Shown: positions 8,264 through 17,602 of the stretch, in pieces
Layout: each line of letters begins with the position of its first letter
Numbering within the stretch: the first letter of the stretch is position 1
Assembly (NCBI RefSeq): GCF_000022905.1
Contig: NC_012590.1
Coordinates: 2,232,001 to 2,296,000, forward strand
Length of the DNA: 64,000 bases
Direction: 5' to 3'
Source of the DNA: Corynebacterium aurimucosum ATCC 700975
GTDB taxonomy: Bacteria > Actinomycetota > Actinomycetes > Mycobacteriales > Mycobacteriaceae
The notes under the pieces: model-generated
Told to the model about the DNA's origin: nothing
Databases searched by the model: none
What the model saw: only the letters and a program-made list of their open reading frames with translations
Made by a program: the position numbers and the translations under genes

Positions 8264-8479
8264 TTAAAGGGTGCACTAATCATGTCCTATTCACCACGGT
8301 TTTCGTCAGCAAAACCATGAAAAAGTTCAAAAAGCCGCCAAACTCAGCCTTCATAGTCGGTAGAAACCCCAGCACATATCGATTAAGGGACCGATTTCGA
8401 CAAGCACACCCGCCCTCCACCCCCACTTACCCCCACTGAACCGAAAGGGTGCATCTCCGACCACACCGCAAGAGAAACT

Positions 8480-9124
8480 ATGGTGGAAGGCATGAGTGAT
8501 ACCCCCGCTAAGAACGACCGCCTCGTCTGGATCGACCTGGAGATGACCGGGCTCGATCCGAAGCGCCACGTGATCGTGGAAGTTGCCGCCGTGGTTACCG
8601 ACGCCGAGCTGAACATTCTCGACGAAGGCATTGACATCGTCGTCCACGCCACGGAGGAAGAACTCGCGCAGATGGATGACTTCGTCACCGAGATGCACGC
8701 GAAATCTGGGCTGGACAAGGAGATTCGAGAATCTGCAATTACGATTGCGGAAGCAGAGGAGGCGGTACTGAAGCTCGTCGAGAAGCACTGCGACGCCAAT
8801 CACCCCGCACCCCTTGCAGGCAATTCCATCGCAACGGACCGCACCTTCATTCGCGAATACATGCCGCGCCTGGACGCCGCGCTGCACTACCGAATGATTG
8901 ATGTTTCCACAATCAAGGAGCTGGCACGCCGCTGGCACCCGCGCGCGTACTACAACCAGCCGGATAAAGGCATGGCACATCGAGCCCTGCAGGACATCAT
9001 CGAGTCCATTCGTGAGCTCGACTTTTATCGCCGCAGCGTGTTCCGTACGGATAACGGCCCCTCTACCCCGGAAGCTGAGGAGCTCAAGGGGGCTACTACC
9101 GACGACTACCAGGCGTTTTTGTAA
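8480..9124 (+). CDS. orn: Oligoribonuclease
   Basis: 214-aa DEDDh 3'-5' exoribonuclease that finishes RNA turnover by degrading 2-5-nt oligomers. Motifs: Exo [11 protein letters not shown], Exo II region [18 protein letters not shown], and Exo [17 protein letters not shown] with the catalytic His/Asp. Two in-frame ATGs are possible: 8480 (used here) and 8492 ([11 protein letters not shown]), the latter matching how many family members begin. Neither has an ideal ribosome site. It is followed by tRNA-His. Its neighbourhood with cmrA matches M. tuberculosis Rv2509-Rv2511. Confidence 0.95.
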   Translation: MVEGMSDTPAKNDRLVWIDLEMTGLDPKRHVIVEVAAVVTDAELNILDEGIDIVVHATEEELAQMDDFVTEMHAKSGLDKEIRESAITIAEAEEAVLKLVEKHCDANHPAPLAGNSIATDRTFIREYMPRLDAALHYRMIDVSTIKELARRWHPRAYYNQPDKGMAHRALQDIIESIRELDFYRRSVFRTDNGPSTPEAEELKGATTDDYQAFL

Positions 9125-9171
9125 AACGGACAACGTGGGTTAACCTGTATCTCGTTGCTTTCGCCAACGAT

Positions 9172-9245
9172 GGTGGCTGTAGTTCAGCTGGTAGAGCACC
9201 AGGTTGTGATCCTGGGTGTCGCGGGTTCGAGCCCCGTCAGCCACC
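9172..9245 (+). tRNA. tRNA-His (anticodon GTG)
   Basis: Includes the extra 5' G(-1) at 9172 typical of tRNA-His, facing C73. Acceptor GTGGCTG/CAGCCAC, anticodon stem CCAGG/CCTGG with loop TTGTGAT (GTG), and T-arm GCGGGTTCGAGCCCCGT. CCA is not encoded. Confidence 0.96.
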
Positions 9246-9253
9246 CCGAATAG

Positions 9254-9294
9254 ACCCCGCATTCTGCTTGAACAGGATGCGGGGTTCACTTTTT
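9254..9294 (+). terminator. Rho-independent terminator after tRNA-His
   Basis: Stem ACCCCGCAT/ATGCGGGGT with an inner partly paired loop, followed by CACTTTTT. Confidence 0.75.
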
Positions 9295-9356
9295 GCATTG
9301 AGCCCCAGCACCACCGCACCCGCGCACCATCAAGCCCCACCACCAGCCAGACTTGA

Positions 9357-9375
9357 GTATGTTAGCCTTACCTAA
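9357..9375. promoter_or_regulatory. DtxR-type iron box
   Basis: GTATGTTAGCCTTACCTAA matches the DtxR consensus TTAGGTTAGCCTAACCTAA at 15 of 19 positions. It lies 62 bp upstream of the siderophore-interacting protein, as expected for iron-dependent repression. Confidence 0.65.
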
Positions 9376-9437
9376 TTGTATAGTGGGTAGCCTTCCGCCC
9401 GCACAGCAACTCAAGTTTTCAAAGGACAGTGATAACG

Positions 9438-10298
9438 ATGGCTGGCCAAGCTAAAGAGGCAGCGCCGAAGCGCAAGCCCCGTAAAGCGCATGAAGCAACC
9501 GTGACTGGTCGCTACCAGGTTTCTCCGGATTTGGTTCGGTTGAGCATGAACTCCCCTGCTTTTATGGGCAAGGAGCTGGAGTTTACGGATCACTACATCA
9601 AGTTGCTATTCGTGCCGGAAAGCGCCGATTATTCTTGGCCGTTTGATGTCCAGCAGATTCGCGAAGAGCAGCCGCGTGATAAACAACCAATTCTCCGCAC
9701 CTACACCCTGATCAACCTGGACTCTGAAACCGGGGACTTCGATGTTGACTTTGTCTCCCATGGTGATTCCGGTCTGGCCGGTCCGTGGGCACGAGTAGCT
9801 GAGGTCGGCGAGAAGATTGGCTTCCTCGGCCCAGGTGGCGCGTGGGGACCGACCGCAGACTATGAGCACTTTGTGTTCGCCGGCGATGAATCTGCAGCGC
9901 CGGCCATCGGTGCCGGTGTGCAGCATCTCCCCGAGGGCGCGACCGCTACTGCCTTCATCGAGATCGAAGCCGAAGACCGCAAGTTCGAGCTGCCCACCCG
10001 CGAGGGCGTGGACATCGTCTGGGTAATCCGCAATGGCGCTACCCACGGCACTGAGCTATCCCGCGTGGTACGCGAGGCTGGTATCCCCGAGGAGAAGAAA
10101 ACCAGCTGGTTCATCCATGGTGTCGCCGAGATGATCAAAGAGCTGCGTCGCTTCCTTTTCGTTGAATCTGGAATTCCAAAGGAAGACGTTTCCATCTCTG
10201 GCTACTGGCGTATCGGAATGACTGAGGACCAGTGGCAATCCTCCAAGCGTGAATTCAACGCGGCGATTGAGGCCGAGGAAGAAAGAGCTAAGGCCTAA
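9438..10298 (+). CDS. Siderophore-interacting protein (FAD-dependent ferric-siderophore reductase)
   Basis: 286-aa member of the SIP/ViuB family, which uses FAD and NAD(P)H or ferredoxin to reduce ferric siderophores in the cytosol and release iron. Seen: FAD-binding RTYTLINL (R-x-Y-T/S), FDVDFVSHGDSGLAGPWA, the hinge GPGGAWGP, and a C-terminal SIP domain with the family ending (ISGYWRIGMTEDQW). Start: an ATG at 9438 and a GTG at 9429 are both possible; AAAGGA at 9421-9426 is 11 bases from the ATG and only 2 from the GTG, so the ATG is used. A DtxR-like box upstream fits its role. The siderophore ABC importer at 18.3-21.4 kb is a likely partner. Confidence 0.9.
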   Translation: MAGQAKEAAPKRKPRKAHEATVTGRYQVSPDLVRLSMNSPAFMGKELEFTDHYIKLLFVPESADYSWPFDVQQIREEQPRDKQPILRTYTLINLDSETGDFDVDFVSHGDSGLAGPWARVAEVGEKIGFLGPGGAWGPTADYEHFVFAGDESAAPAIGAGVQHLPEGATATAFIEIEAEDRKFELPTREGVDIVWVIRNGATHGTELSRVVREAGIPEEKKTSWFIHGVAEMIKELRRFLFVESGIPKEDVSISGYWRIGMTEDQWQSSKREFNAAIEAEEERAKA

Positions 10299-10313
10299 CG
10301 TTTGTTTTCGCGT

Positions 10314-10319
10314 TAGACT
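10314..10319 (+). promoter_or_regulatory. -10 box for a leaderless transcript
   Basis: TAGACT ends six bases before the ATG at 10326, with no ribosome-binding site between them. Confidence 0.4.
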
Positions 10320-10325
10320 GCGGCA

Positions 10326-10871
10326 ATGATCGATTTCACCGACACCGCCGACGTCGTTGCTCCCCAGCTTCTGGGCACGGTGCTCACGCACAACGGCGTT
10401 TCGGTGCGCATTACGGAGGTCGAGGCTTACCTCGGCGCAGACGATGAGGCCTCACACACCTTCAACGGCCGCACCCCGCGCAACGCCGCCATGTTCGGCC
10501 CACCCGGCCGCCTCTACGTCTACATGTCCTACGGCATCCACCGGAACGGCAATATCGTCTGCGCGCCCGAAGGCACCGGTCAGGGCTGCCTGCTGCGGGC
10601 CGGGGAAGTCATCGACGGAGTAGACCTTGCCTATCAGCGCAGAGGCGACACGGAGTTTCATAACCTCGCCCGCGGACCAGGAAATTTGGGCAAGGCCCTT
10701 GGCTTCAGCATCGCGGACAACGGCACGCCCATTCGCCTTAAACAACGCGATAAGGAACCTGAGTGGGTCCGCGGTCCGCGCATCGGCATCTCAAAGAACC
10801 AAGACGCCGCGCTGCGGTTTTGGATCCCCTTCGACAAGACAGTGTCTCGACGCCGCGGGCTCCCCCGCTAA
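10326..10871 (+). CDS. DNA-3-methyladenine glycosylase (AAG/MPG family)
   Basis: 181-aa base-excision repair glycosylase that removes alkylated purines. The family core is complete: LLGTVL, ITEVEAYLGADDEASHTF (general-base Glu and substrate pocket), GRTPRNAAMFGPPGRLYVYM, SYGIHRNGNIVC, GCLLRAGEVI, LARGPGNLGKALG and RGPRIGISK. The length is typical of the compact bacterial form (180-210 aa). It starts 27 bp after the siderophore-interacting protein gene but has its own -10-like TAGACT, so it may be transcribed independently and leaderless. It is convergent with sucD. Confidence 0.92.
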   Translation: MIDFTDTADVVAPQLLGTVLTHNGVSVRITEVEAYLGADDEASHTFNGRTPRNAAMFGPPGRLYVYMSYGIHRNGNIVCAPEGTGQGCLLRAGEVIDGVDLAYQRRGDTEFHNLARGPGNLGKALGFSIADNGTPIRLKQRDKEPEWVRGPRIGISKNQDAALRFWIPFDKTVSRRRGLPR

Positions 10872-10878
10872 CCCCTAC

Positions 10879-10908
10879 CGGTGTATGAGCCTCAGGACTC
10901 ATACACCG
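10879..10908. terminator. Hairpin between glycosylase gene and sucD
   Basis: Stem CGGTGTATGAG/CTCATACACCG with an 8-nt loop, between convergent genes. It has no T-tract on either side, so termination is only inferred. Confidence 0.45.
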
Positions 10909-10932
10909 CATGTGGGCTCATGCACCGGATCT

Positions 10933-11811
10933 TTAAGCCAAAGCTGCCCGCACCAGCTCCGCTGCCTGCGAGGGGGTCTTGCCCACCTTCACGCCGGCCG
11001 CTTCCAGCGCCGCCTTCTTGCCTTCTGCCGTGCCAGAACCACCAGACACGATGGCGCCAGCATGCCCCATCGTCTTGCCTTCCGGCGCGGTAAAGCCCGC
11101 GATATACGCAATCACCGGCTTCGTGACGTGGTCCTTGATATAGGCAGCAGCATGCTCCTCTGCATCACCACCGATTTCACCGATCATGATGATCGCCTCG
11201 GTATCCGGATCATTCTGGAAGGCTTCAATCGCCGAAATGTGCGTGGTCCCGATAATCGGATCGCCGCCGATGCCTACGCACGTGCTAAAGCCAATATCGG
11301 ATAGCTCGTACATCATCTGATACGTCAAGGTGCCCGACTTCGACACCAAACCAATCTTTCCTGGGTTTGGCGCAGTCTCTGCTGGAATAATGCCGGCATT
11401 GGATTCACCCGGCGTGTAGAGCCCCGGACAGTTCGGCCCAATGATGCGCGTTTTAGACTCTCGCCCCAGCGCATAGAGCTCAGCGGTGTCCTTCACCGGA
11501 ATTCCCTCCGTGATGATGACCACGAGTTCAATACCGGCACGGATGGCTTCTTCCGCGGCATCCTTAGTGAATTTTGCCGGCACAAAAATCACGGTGACGT
11601 TGGCCTCTGTCGCCTGCATGGCCTCACGCACGCTGCCGAAGACGGGAATCTCGCGCCCGTCAATATCGACGCGTTCACCTGCCTTGCGCGGGTTGACCCC
11701 ACCCACAATGTTGGAGCCGGATTCCAGCATGCGGCGTGTGTGCTTCATGCCTTCGGATCCCGTCATGCCCTGCACGATGATCCGCGAGTCTTTGTTGAGA
11801 AAAATCGACAT
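10933..11811 (-). CDS. sucD: Succinate-CoA ligase, alpha subunit
   Basis: 292 aa. Catalyses the substrate-level phosphorylation step of the TCA cycle together with SucC. Seen: N-terminal CoA-binding fold ([20 protein letters not shown]), [43 protein letters not shown] and the phosphohistidine loop [17 protein letters not shown]. Encoded 8 bp downstream of sucC on the same strand, which is the standard operon. Confidence 0.97.
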   Translation of the reverse strand: MSIFLNKDSRIIVQGMTGSEGMKHTRRMLESGSNIVGGVNPRKAGERVDIDGREIPVFGSVREAMQATEANVTVIFVPAKFTKDAAEEAIRAGIELVVIITEGIPVKDTAELYALGRESKTRIIGPNCPGLYTPGESNAGIIPAETAPNPGKIGLVSKSGTLTYQMMYELSDIGFSTCVGIGGDPIIGTTHISAIEAFQNDPDTEAIIMIGEIGGDAEEHAAAYIKDHVTKPVIAYIAGFTAPEGKTMGHAGAIVSGGSGTAEGKKAALEAAGVKVGKTPSQAAELVRAALA

Positions 11812-11819
11812 GTCTACTC

Positions 11820-12992
11820 CTAGTTCGCCAGCTCCGCAGCCCTGCGGGCGGCAGCATCCATGGTTTCTACCTGCTCCAGTTTGGGCAGGTGTGCGTCATT
11901 GAGAATCGTGCGTCCAAGCTCCGCGTTGTTGCCGTCGAGGCGCACCACGAGCGGCTTGGGTTCAATCCCCTCCGAGTCCAGAATCTTGTAGGCCTGCACG
12001 ATGCCCTTGGCCACTTCATCACAGGCAGTGATACCGCCAAAGACGTTGACAAAGACCGCTTTCACCTGTGGATCACTAAGAATCACTTCGAGCCCGTTGG
12101 CCATCACTTCAGCGTTAGCGCCACCACCGATGTCTAGGAAGTTCGCGGGCTTCGGCTGCGAAGAAAGATCCTCGCCGGCATAGGCCACAACGTCGAGCGT
12201 GGACATCACGAGTCCAGCACCATTGCCGATAATCCCCACGGAACCATCCAGCTTCACATAGTTCAGACCCATCTTCTGTGCCTTGAGCTCCAGCGGATCG
12301 GTCGCTCCGTGGTCCTGGAGGTCGCGGTGCTCTGGGTGACGGAACTGCGCGTTATCATCCAGCGTGATTTTGCCATCGAGCGCAATGATCTCACCGCTCG
12401 ATGTCTTGACCAGCGGGTTCACCTCCACCAGCGTGGCGTCTTCTTCCGTGTACACCGTGTAGAGCTTCTTGAATACGGGCACCAGCTTGGCGACGTCCCC
12501 CTCATCAAACCCGGCCTCATAGGCCATGTCTCGCGCCAGCGTGTCCGTCATGCCGTCGAGTGGAGAGAAGCTGCGCTTAATCAGGGCATCCGGGCGCTCT
12601 TCGGCCAGCTTTTCAATCTCTACGCCGCCCTCCTTGGAAAGCATGGCTAGGTAGCGCCGCTTGGTGCGGTCAAGGAGGATCGAGAAATAATACTCCGCCG
12701 CAATGTCCGCACCTTCGGCCACCATGACCTTGCGCACGGTGTGGCCTTTGATCTTCAAGCCCAAGATCTCGTTGGCCTTTTCCGCCGCTTCCGCGGGGCT
12801 ATGCGCGAGCTTGACACCCCCAGCCTTGCCGCGTCCGCCTGTTTTAATTTGTGCTTTGACCACGACCACCGGCGTCCCCAACTTCGCGGCTGCTTCTTCA
12901 GCCTGCACAGCTGAGGTCGCAACGATGCCTTTGAGGGTGGGAACGCCATGAGCTTCAAAGAGGTCTCGAGCTTGGTACTCGTAGAGATCCAC
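11820..12992 (-). CDS. sucC: Succinate-CoA ligase, ADP-forming, beta subunit
   Basis: 390 aa with the ATP-grasp domain and C-terminal CoA-ligase domain. Motifs: [84 protein letters not shown] and [19 protein letters not shown]. Start choice: the longest frame begins at an ATG at 13004 ([10 protein letters not shown]), but that ATG is itself part of ATGGAGGCAGAA, whose GGAGG lies an ideal 5-6 bases before a GTG at 12992, giving the family-typical start (M/V)DLYEYQ. The GTG is preferred. The upstream region holds repeated CACTTTGCA and a strong hairpin. Confidence 0.95.
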   Translation of the reverse strand: MDLYEYQARDLFEAHGVPTLKGIVATSAVQAEEAAAKLGTPVVVVKAQIKTGGRGKAGGVKLAHSPAEAAEKANEILGLKIKGHTVRKVMVAEGADIAAEYYFSILLDRTKRRYLAMLSKEGGVEIEKLAEERPDALIKRSFSPLDGMTDTLARDMAYEAGFDEGDVAKLVPVFKKLYTVYTEEDATLVEVNPLVKTSSGEIIALDGKITLDDNAQFRHPEHRDLQDHGATDPLELKAQKMGLNYVKLDGSVGIIGNGAGLVMSTLDVVAYAGEDLSSQPKPANFLDIGGGANAEVMANGLEVILSDPQVKAVFVNVFGGITACDEVAKGIVQAYKILDSEGIEPKPLVVRLDGNNAELGRTILNDAHLPKLEQVETMDAAARRAAELAN

Positions 12993-13063
12993 TTCTGCCT
13001 CCATCTTTGCAGTGAAAAACTAGTTCTCCACAAGATTCACCAAAACAAAGACGTGATGCAAAC

Positions 13064-13105
13064 CACTTTGCAGAAGTTAAAGCGTTGCACTTCACACACT
13101 TTGCA
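13064..13105. promoter_or_regulatory. Paired CACTTTGCA motifs upstream of sucCD
   Basis: CACTTTGCA occurs at 13064-13072 and 13097-13105, in the same orientation, upstream of sucC. The core resembles the ACTTTGCA of RamB sites that control acetate and TCA genes in C. glutamicum. The match is partial and the regulator is inferred. Confidence 0.35.
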
Positions 13106-13130
13106 CACCGCGCGTGTGCGATGCAACGCT
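13081..13130. other. Nested inverted repeats in the sucCD upstream region
   Basis: AGCGTTGCA (13081-13089) pairs with TGCAACGCT (13122-13130). Within the loop, GCACAC (13103-13108) pairs with GTGTGC (13114-13119). They may form a structured leader or serve as regulator half-sites. Confidence 0.45.
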
Positions 13131-13231
13131 GCCCGTTATAGCCGTTTAAACCCCCAGCAAAGAATTAGCTGATTTAACTTTCGGGGGCACCCTGGGCGGC
13201 ACCGTCGATAAGCGCCGCCGCCCCAGGAGAG

Positions 13232-14455
13232 CTACTGGTTAGCGTCAGCATTGCCCGCAGACCAGGTGGCCCAGTCCATGTTCCAGTCCCCTAGTCCGTC
13301 GAGCGCGCTCAGCACACCACCACCGGTGTTGGAGACCTTGACCAGATCACCGCGCTTGACCGTGTTTTGGAACCACTGAGCAGCCTCAGTAGTCACGTTG
13401 ATACAGCCGTGGGACTGGTTGTAGCTGCCCATCGCACCGACAGCCCAAGGCGCCGCGTGGACATAGATTCCGGAGTAAGACATCTGAGTTGCCCACTGGA
13501 CGTCAGTCCTATAACCGCCAGCATCAAGAGCTAGGCCGAAGGTGGTGGAATCCATGACCAGGGAGGGGTATTGATCGCCGATGATGTAGGTGCCATTCGG
13601 GGTATCCCACTGGCCATCCCTGCCCATCGACACAGGAATGCGGCGCAGCACCTCACCATTCTTGAACACCGACATCATCTTGGTGTTGTTATCAATCAGC
13701 GTGATGACGCGGTCGCCGATGGTGAAGTTGGTGGAAGCATCCTCACCGCCGTAGACGCCGCCACCGAGGTTACGGCCGTACAGGTCAACGTCGACAGTCA
13801 CCTTCGTACCCGGCTCCCAATAGTTTTCCGGGCGCCAGCGCACCTCCTGGTTATTCACCCAGTAAAAGGCACCTTCGACGGCGGGCTCGGTTTTGACCTT
13901 AATCGTCTCTTCGGCCGCCTTGCGGTCAGTGACGTAGTTACCAAAGCGCACACCGATGACCTGCCCCACACCCACTTCGGAGTCCGGCAGTGGGCTCAAA
14001 GCCACCTCGGATACCGCCGCAGCCTGCGGGGTGGTGAACGTGATGGTCTTATGGGTGCCATCTTTGTCCGTGGCATCAATGGTGTACGTGCGGTTATAGC
14101 CCAGCACCTCAGCACTCTTCCACGTGGTCGAGTCAGAGGACAGCTCATCTTCGACCTCAACGCCAGCCTCGTTGGTCATCGTCACCGACTTCAGGCCGGC
14201 TGGGGAGCTCACCTCCACCGGTTCGGATGGATCAACATTGCTAGCGCCATCTTTGACGGAAAACTTCAACTGCTTCGCTTTAGCGGCTGCCGACGCCTCT
14301 GCCGAAGCACTCGCTTGGACATCTTCCTGCGATTGGTTTTCAGCCGGGCTGGAATCCTCGGCCCCGCCGATGGTACAGGCGGCCAGTAGGGAAGCCGTCG
14401 CAACGAGGCTCGAGAGAAGTACTGCGGGACGTGCAGAAGGGAATAGAGAACGCAC
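13232..14455 (-). CDS. L,D-transpeptidase lipoprotein with Ig-like domains
   Basis: 407-aa secreted enzyme that makes 3-3 cross-links in peptidoglycan. Signal peptide [20 protein letters not shown] with lipobox LLAAC (Cys27), then a low-complexity Ser/Ala/Glu linker, two Ig-like domains (Big_10 type, about residues 80-250: [20 protein letters not shown]), then a YkuD catalytic domain ending in the signature SHGCINVT with catalytic Cys351. Start: a GTG at 14455 with AGGGG five bases upstream is preferred over the longer frame to 14521, which would bury the signal peptide. It is comparable in layout to LdtMt2/LdtMt5. It stands alone between sucC and tRNA-Lys. Confidence 0.92.
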   Translation of the reverse strand: MRSLFPSARPAVLLSSLVATASLLAACTIGGAEDSSPAENQSQEDVQASASAEASAAAKAKQLKFSVKDGASNVDPSEPVEVSSPAGLKSVTMTNEAGVEVEDELSSDSTTWKSAEVLGYNRTYTIDATDKDGTHKTITFTTPQAAAVSEVALSPLPDSEVGVGQVIGVRFGNYVTDRKAAEETIKVKTEPAVEGAFYWVNNQEVRWRPENYWEPGTKVTVDVDLYGRNLGGGVYGGEDASTNFTIGDRVITLIDNNTKMMSVFKNGEVLRRIPVSMGRDGQWDTPNGTYIIGDQYPSLVMDSTTFGLALDAGGYRTDVQWATQMSYSGIYVHAAPWAVGAMGSYNQSHGCINVTTEAAQWFQNTVKRGDLVKVSNTGGGVLSALDGLGDWNMDWATWSAGNADANQ

Positions 14456-14742
14456 AGAAACCCCTAGCTCATAGAAAGATTTAGACAATGACAAGAGTGC
14501 ACTAAGCCTAACCGCCCACACCGCCTTCTAACTAGTTAGCGCCACCGCCTTTAACCGTTTCGTTACCAGCCTTCCCCACTCCCGCACTCCGCACTTTCAA
14601 AGAAGAGAAAAGTAGCCGCTACCTAAGGCACCTAAAACCTTCATTCACCTGGCGATTTTACCTTTTTGGGAAGAGGGTGTTAAAGTTACATCTCGTTGCA
14701 CGGCAGGCGCTGAGGAAATCAGAAGCCACCGGGTAGACGCAA

Positions 14743-14815
<73 letters not shown>

Positions 14816-14821
14816 CAGTTT

Positions 14822-14850
14822 AACCCCCTTCATCCTAGATGAAGGGGGTT
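14822..14850 (+). terminator. Terminator after tRNA-Lys
   Basis: Perfect 12-bp stem AACCCCCTTCAT/ATGAAGGGGGTT with a CCTAG loop. The distal arm ends in TTT. Confidence 0.7.
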
Positions 14851-14876
14851 TCCTCGTCTCGCCGCCTCGACAACCG

Positions 14877-14884
14877 GGGTTAAG
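14877..14884. repeat. Left target-site duplication of the outer IS
   Basis: GGGTTAAG, repeated exactly at 17776-17783 after the other end of the outer element. Confidence 0.85.
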
Positions 14885-14905
14885 GGCTTAAGGGACATTT
14901 CGTGT

Positions 14906-14913
14906 GGATTTGC
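14906..14913. repeat. Left target-site duplication of the inner IS
   Basis: GGATTTGC, repeated exactly at 16350-16357. Confidence 0.85.
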
Positions 14914-16349
14914 GGCCTAAACGACAAAACGTGTTGTTTTCCGGCGTGTCGAGTTAAACGACAGATTGTGTTGGTGGGGGTTGGGGTTTAGCGTATGTGA
15001 CCTTTGCGTATTCCCATAGAGTGGTTGTAGGCAGTGTCGATGGCGCTGTCGTAGGTTGCTGGTCGGCCGTCTTCGTGGCCGCTGGTGGCTTGTGTTTCCT
15101 GGTTGGCTAGGGTTTGTGCTTTGGCGAGTGCGTCCTGGCCCCAGTTTTGCTGCCTGGCGATTTCTACGGGGTCGCCAGGCAGCTGCGTGTGTAGGTACAG
15201 CCACCAGTCACAGGCGATGCGTTGTTGCTCGTCGCGTAGTCCTCGGTGGGCGTGCATCAGTTTCTTGATTTGTGAGTTCACTCCGCCTTCCAGGCTGTTG
15301 GTTGTGCGCTCTAAGCGTTGGCCTTCTTTAGCTTGGGTGAGGTAGGCAAAGAGGTGTCCGTGTTGACTCATTTTCTTCAGCTGTAGGTAGATTCCGCGGT
15401 GAACATCGTGGGTGTACCACCATTTTTTGTTGCCGCGTTTGGATTTAGGAATCTGCTCGAAAGGGACGTCTTTGACGTAAGTTTTGGCTTTTGAGCTGGG
15501 CGCTAAATACAGTGCCGAATTGGTGTAGCTTGGCAGTCCATTCGGCTGCTTCATCCAGGTTGTCAACGGCTAGCAGTTCGAAGGAAAGCCGTCGCAGTGC
15601 TTTGCCCATCGGCGAGGTGGGGTGCAGGCCTGTGGCGCGTTGAATGTTGCGTTTGACGTGGACAATGCAGCGTTGAACTGGAGTATCAGGCCACAAGTGG
15701 CGTAGTGCTTTAAGTCCTCCGGAATCCCCATCACAGGTCACCAGTTGTGGTGGGGCTATCTCGTCTAGCAGGCGCATGTAAGACCAAGAGGATTCCTTAG
15801 TGCACCAGAACCAGTTGATGACATGGCAGGAGTCAGCAGCTACGACAAGGCACTTGGTGTTGAAGTAGGTGCCGTCGATGAAGATTTGGTCGTAGATTCG
15901 CTGCTTATCAACGCTTCGGGGAGGTTGGATAAGCCAAAACGTTTTGAACCGGCGTTGCAGAGTTCGTGATGAAACTCCGCAGGTCTTAGCTGTCTCTGCC
16001 AGGCTGTGGCCTGACATGAGCCAAGAGATGAAAAGGCGAAACCATTTTGCTTGAACTGCGTCGTCATTGGCGCGGGTGAAAGTGGCCTTGCAAGTGCGGC
16101 ATCGCCATCGTTGGCGACCGGTATTTGTCGTTCCGTATTTGATGCATACCCCGCTACAGACAGGGCATCGAGGATGATTCTTACTCATCCTCTCATCGTG
16201 AACCTAGGCAGCTAGCACACTGGCACTTCCCCGGCGGTATTTCCGGCCCGAGGCTGGGTTATCCCTCCGGATAAGTGAAATCATCCTAATACCAGCACGC
16301 CAGACCAGCTAACCACCCAACCTCACCAACACATCCTGTCGTTTAGGCC
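14914..16349 (-). mobile_element. Inner IS1249-like insertion sequence, nested in the outer one
   Basis: 1436 bp bounded by GGCCTAAACGACA (14914) and TGTCGTTTAGGCC (16349), with the 8-bp duplication GGATTTGC on both sides. The duplicated target lies inside the left end of the outer element, which fixes the order of events: outer first, inner second. As in the outer element, the left end carries the terminal repeat twice (from 14916 and from 14954). It encodes one transposase, now frameshifted. Confidence 0.85.
14988..16188 (-). pseudogene. Frameshifted IS1249-family transposase of the inner IS
   Basis: Two overlapping frames together make one transposase of about 400 aa. Frame 1 (16188 down to 15445) has the zinc-finger start CPVCSG...CRTCK, the HTH (SLAETAKTCGVSSRTLQRRF), the first catalytic Asp in FIDGTYF and the second in VTCDGDSGG. 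Frame 2 (15566 down to 14988) continues from KTYVKDVPFEQIPKSK and holds the catalytic Glu in NSLEGGVNSQIK and the conserved C-terminal MGIRKG. Comparison with the intact paralogue at 16391 puts the shift in the run CTCAAAAGCCAAAACTTACG near 15480-15500, where one extra base would account for it. It is probably inactive unless frameshifting occurs. Confidence 0.85.
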
Positions 16350-16357
16350 GGATTTGC
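16350..16357. repeat. Right target-site duplication of the inner IS
   Basis: GGATTTGC, partner of 14906-14913. Confidence 0.85.
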
Positions 16358-16390
16358 GGCGTGTCGCGCTAAGGGACATTTCGTGTGGAT

Positions 16391-17602
16391 TTAGGCGCGT
16401 CCGGCCCAGCCTTTTCTTATGCCTAAGCTGGGGTTCCATTCGTTGTCGATGTGGGTGTCGTATGTGGCTGGTCGTCCGTCTGGGTGGCCACGTCGTGTGA
16501 GTTCTTCTTTTGCCCAGGCTGCGCGTGCTGCTTTTTCTCCTTGGCGTCCGAAGTCTTGTTGCTTGGTTAACTCCAGTGGCGCTACCGGGTCTTCGGTGTG
16601 GGTGTAGAGCCACCAGTCCATGGTGATGCGCTGATGCTCATCGAACATGCCCCGATGGTTTCCTGCTAAGTCTTTGAGTTGTTTGTTGATGCCGCCTTCC
16701 AGCAGGTTTGTGGTGGCTTTTAAGTCCTGTGTGACACCTTCAGGCGGGTCAAGGAAAGTAAATAATTGTCCAGCGTGAATAAGCTTTTCTAGCCGTTTTA
16801 GAGCCCTGCGGGCGTTGCGGTGGGTGTACCACCATTTCTGGTTGGGGCTGACCCATTTCGGTACTTGGCCTGCTGGTATAGCACTGCGGTAGGTTCGCTC
16901 TTTAAGCCAATCAGCAAAGGTAATGCGGGTGTGGTGGACTGCAGCAGTAAACCGCGCAGCATCTTCACGGTTGTGTACCTGGACGAGCATGTAGCCCAGT
17001 TTCCGGATTGCTTTATGCGCTGGGTGAATCGGGTTGCGGCTGATATCAGCAAAAGTGTTGCGCTGGACGTGGACTAAGCAACGCTGGATGGCAACGTCGG
17101 GCCATTTAATGCGCAGTGCCTTGAGTGCTCCGCCTGCCCCGTCGGTGGTGACGATGAGTGGTTGCGCGATTTTGTCGAGCAGTTTCAGGTACTCGTAGGA
17201 GCTTTCACGCAGGCACCAGTGCCAGGCGATGACGTGTGTTTCGGTGCAGGCTACCAGCAGGCATTTTTTGTGGAAGTAGGTGCCGTCGATAAAGACCTGG
17301 TCATAAACCCGATAGGGGTCAGTAGTCGTGGGCACGGTGATAAACCACAAAAGCTTGAACCACCGGGTTAAAGTCCGCCTTGTTACCCCAAGGCGTTTGG
17401 CTAAATGGTCTGCGGATTCGCCGGAAAGAATCCAGTCGATAAAGATTTTGAAGTGCCGAATATCGCTGGTGTGTGCGCGGGTATTAATCGATGAAACGTT
17501 GCACTGAGGACACAACCAGCGTTGGGTTCCTGCCGCGGTTTTGCCGTTCTTAACCAATCCGTGGCCGCACATGTCACACGACGGCCGATTCCTATTAGCC
17601 AT
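16391..17602 (-). CDS. IS1249-family transposase, intact, of the outer IS
   Basis: 403-aa DDE transposase. N-terminal zinc ribbon (CDMCG...CPQC, residues 10-35), HTH region (SADHLAKRLGVTRRTLTRWF), catalytic Asp in VFIDGTYFHKKC, second Asp in VTTDGAGGALKAL, and Glu in NLLEGGINKQLKDLAGNHRG. It is roughly half identical by eye to the frameshifted transposase of the inner element, so the two ISs are different members of one group rather than copies of each other. The frame is complete from an ATG at 17602 and has no internal stops. Whether it still mobilises its own split element is unknown. Confidence 0.92.
   Translation of the reverse strand: MANRNRPSCDMCGHGLVKNGKTAAGTQRWLCPQCNVSSINTRAHTSDIRHFKIFIDWILSGESADHLAKRLGVTRRTLTRWFKLLWFITVPTTTDPYRVYDQVFIDGTYFHKKCLLVACTETHVIAWHWCLRESSYEYLKLLDKIAQPLIVTTDGAGGALKALRIKWPDVAIQRCLVHVQRNTFADISRNPIHPAHKAIRKLGYMLVQVHNREDAARFTAAVHHTRITFADWLKERTYRSAIPAGQVPKWVSPNQKWWYTHRNARRALKRLEKLIHAGQLFTFLDPPEGVTQDLKATTNLLEGGINKQLKDLAGNHRGMFDEHQRITMDWWLYTHTEDPVAPLELTKQQDFGRQGEKAARAAWAKEELTRRGHPDGRPATYDTHIDNEWNPSLGIRKGWAGRA

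Noticed and set aside
9140..9343. 67-aa frame on the minus strand over tRNA-His
   Set aside because: It reads through the tRNA in reverse and its terminator; a common spurious call.
14500..14521. DtxR box upstream of the L,D-transpeptidase (GGTTAGGCTTAG)
   Set aside because: Only one half-site matches the consensus, so it falls short of a full DtxR box.
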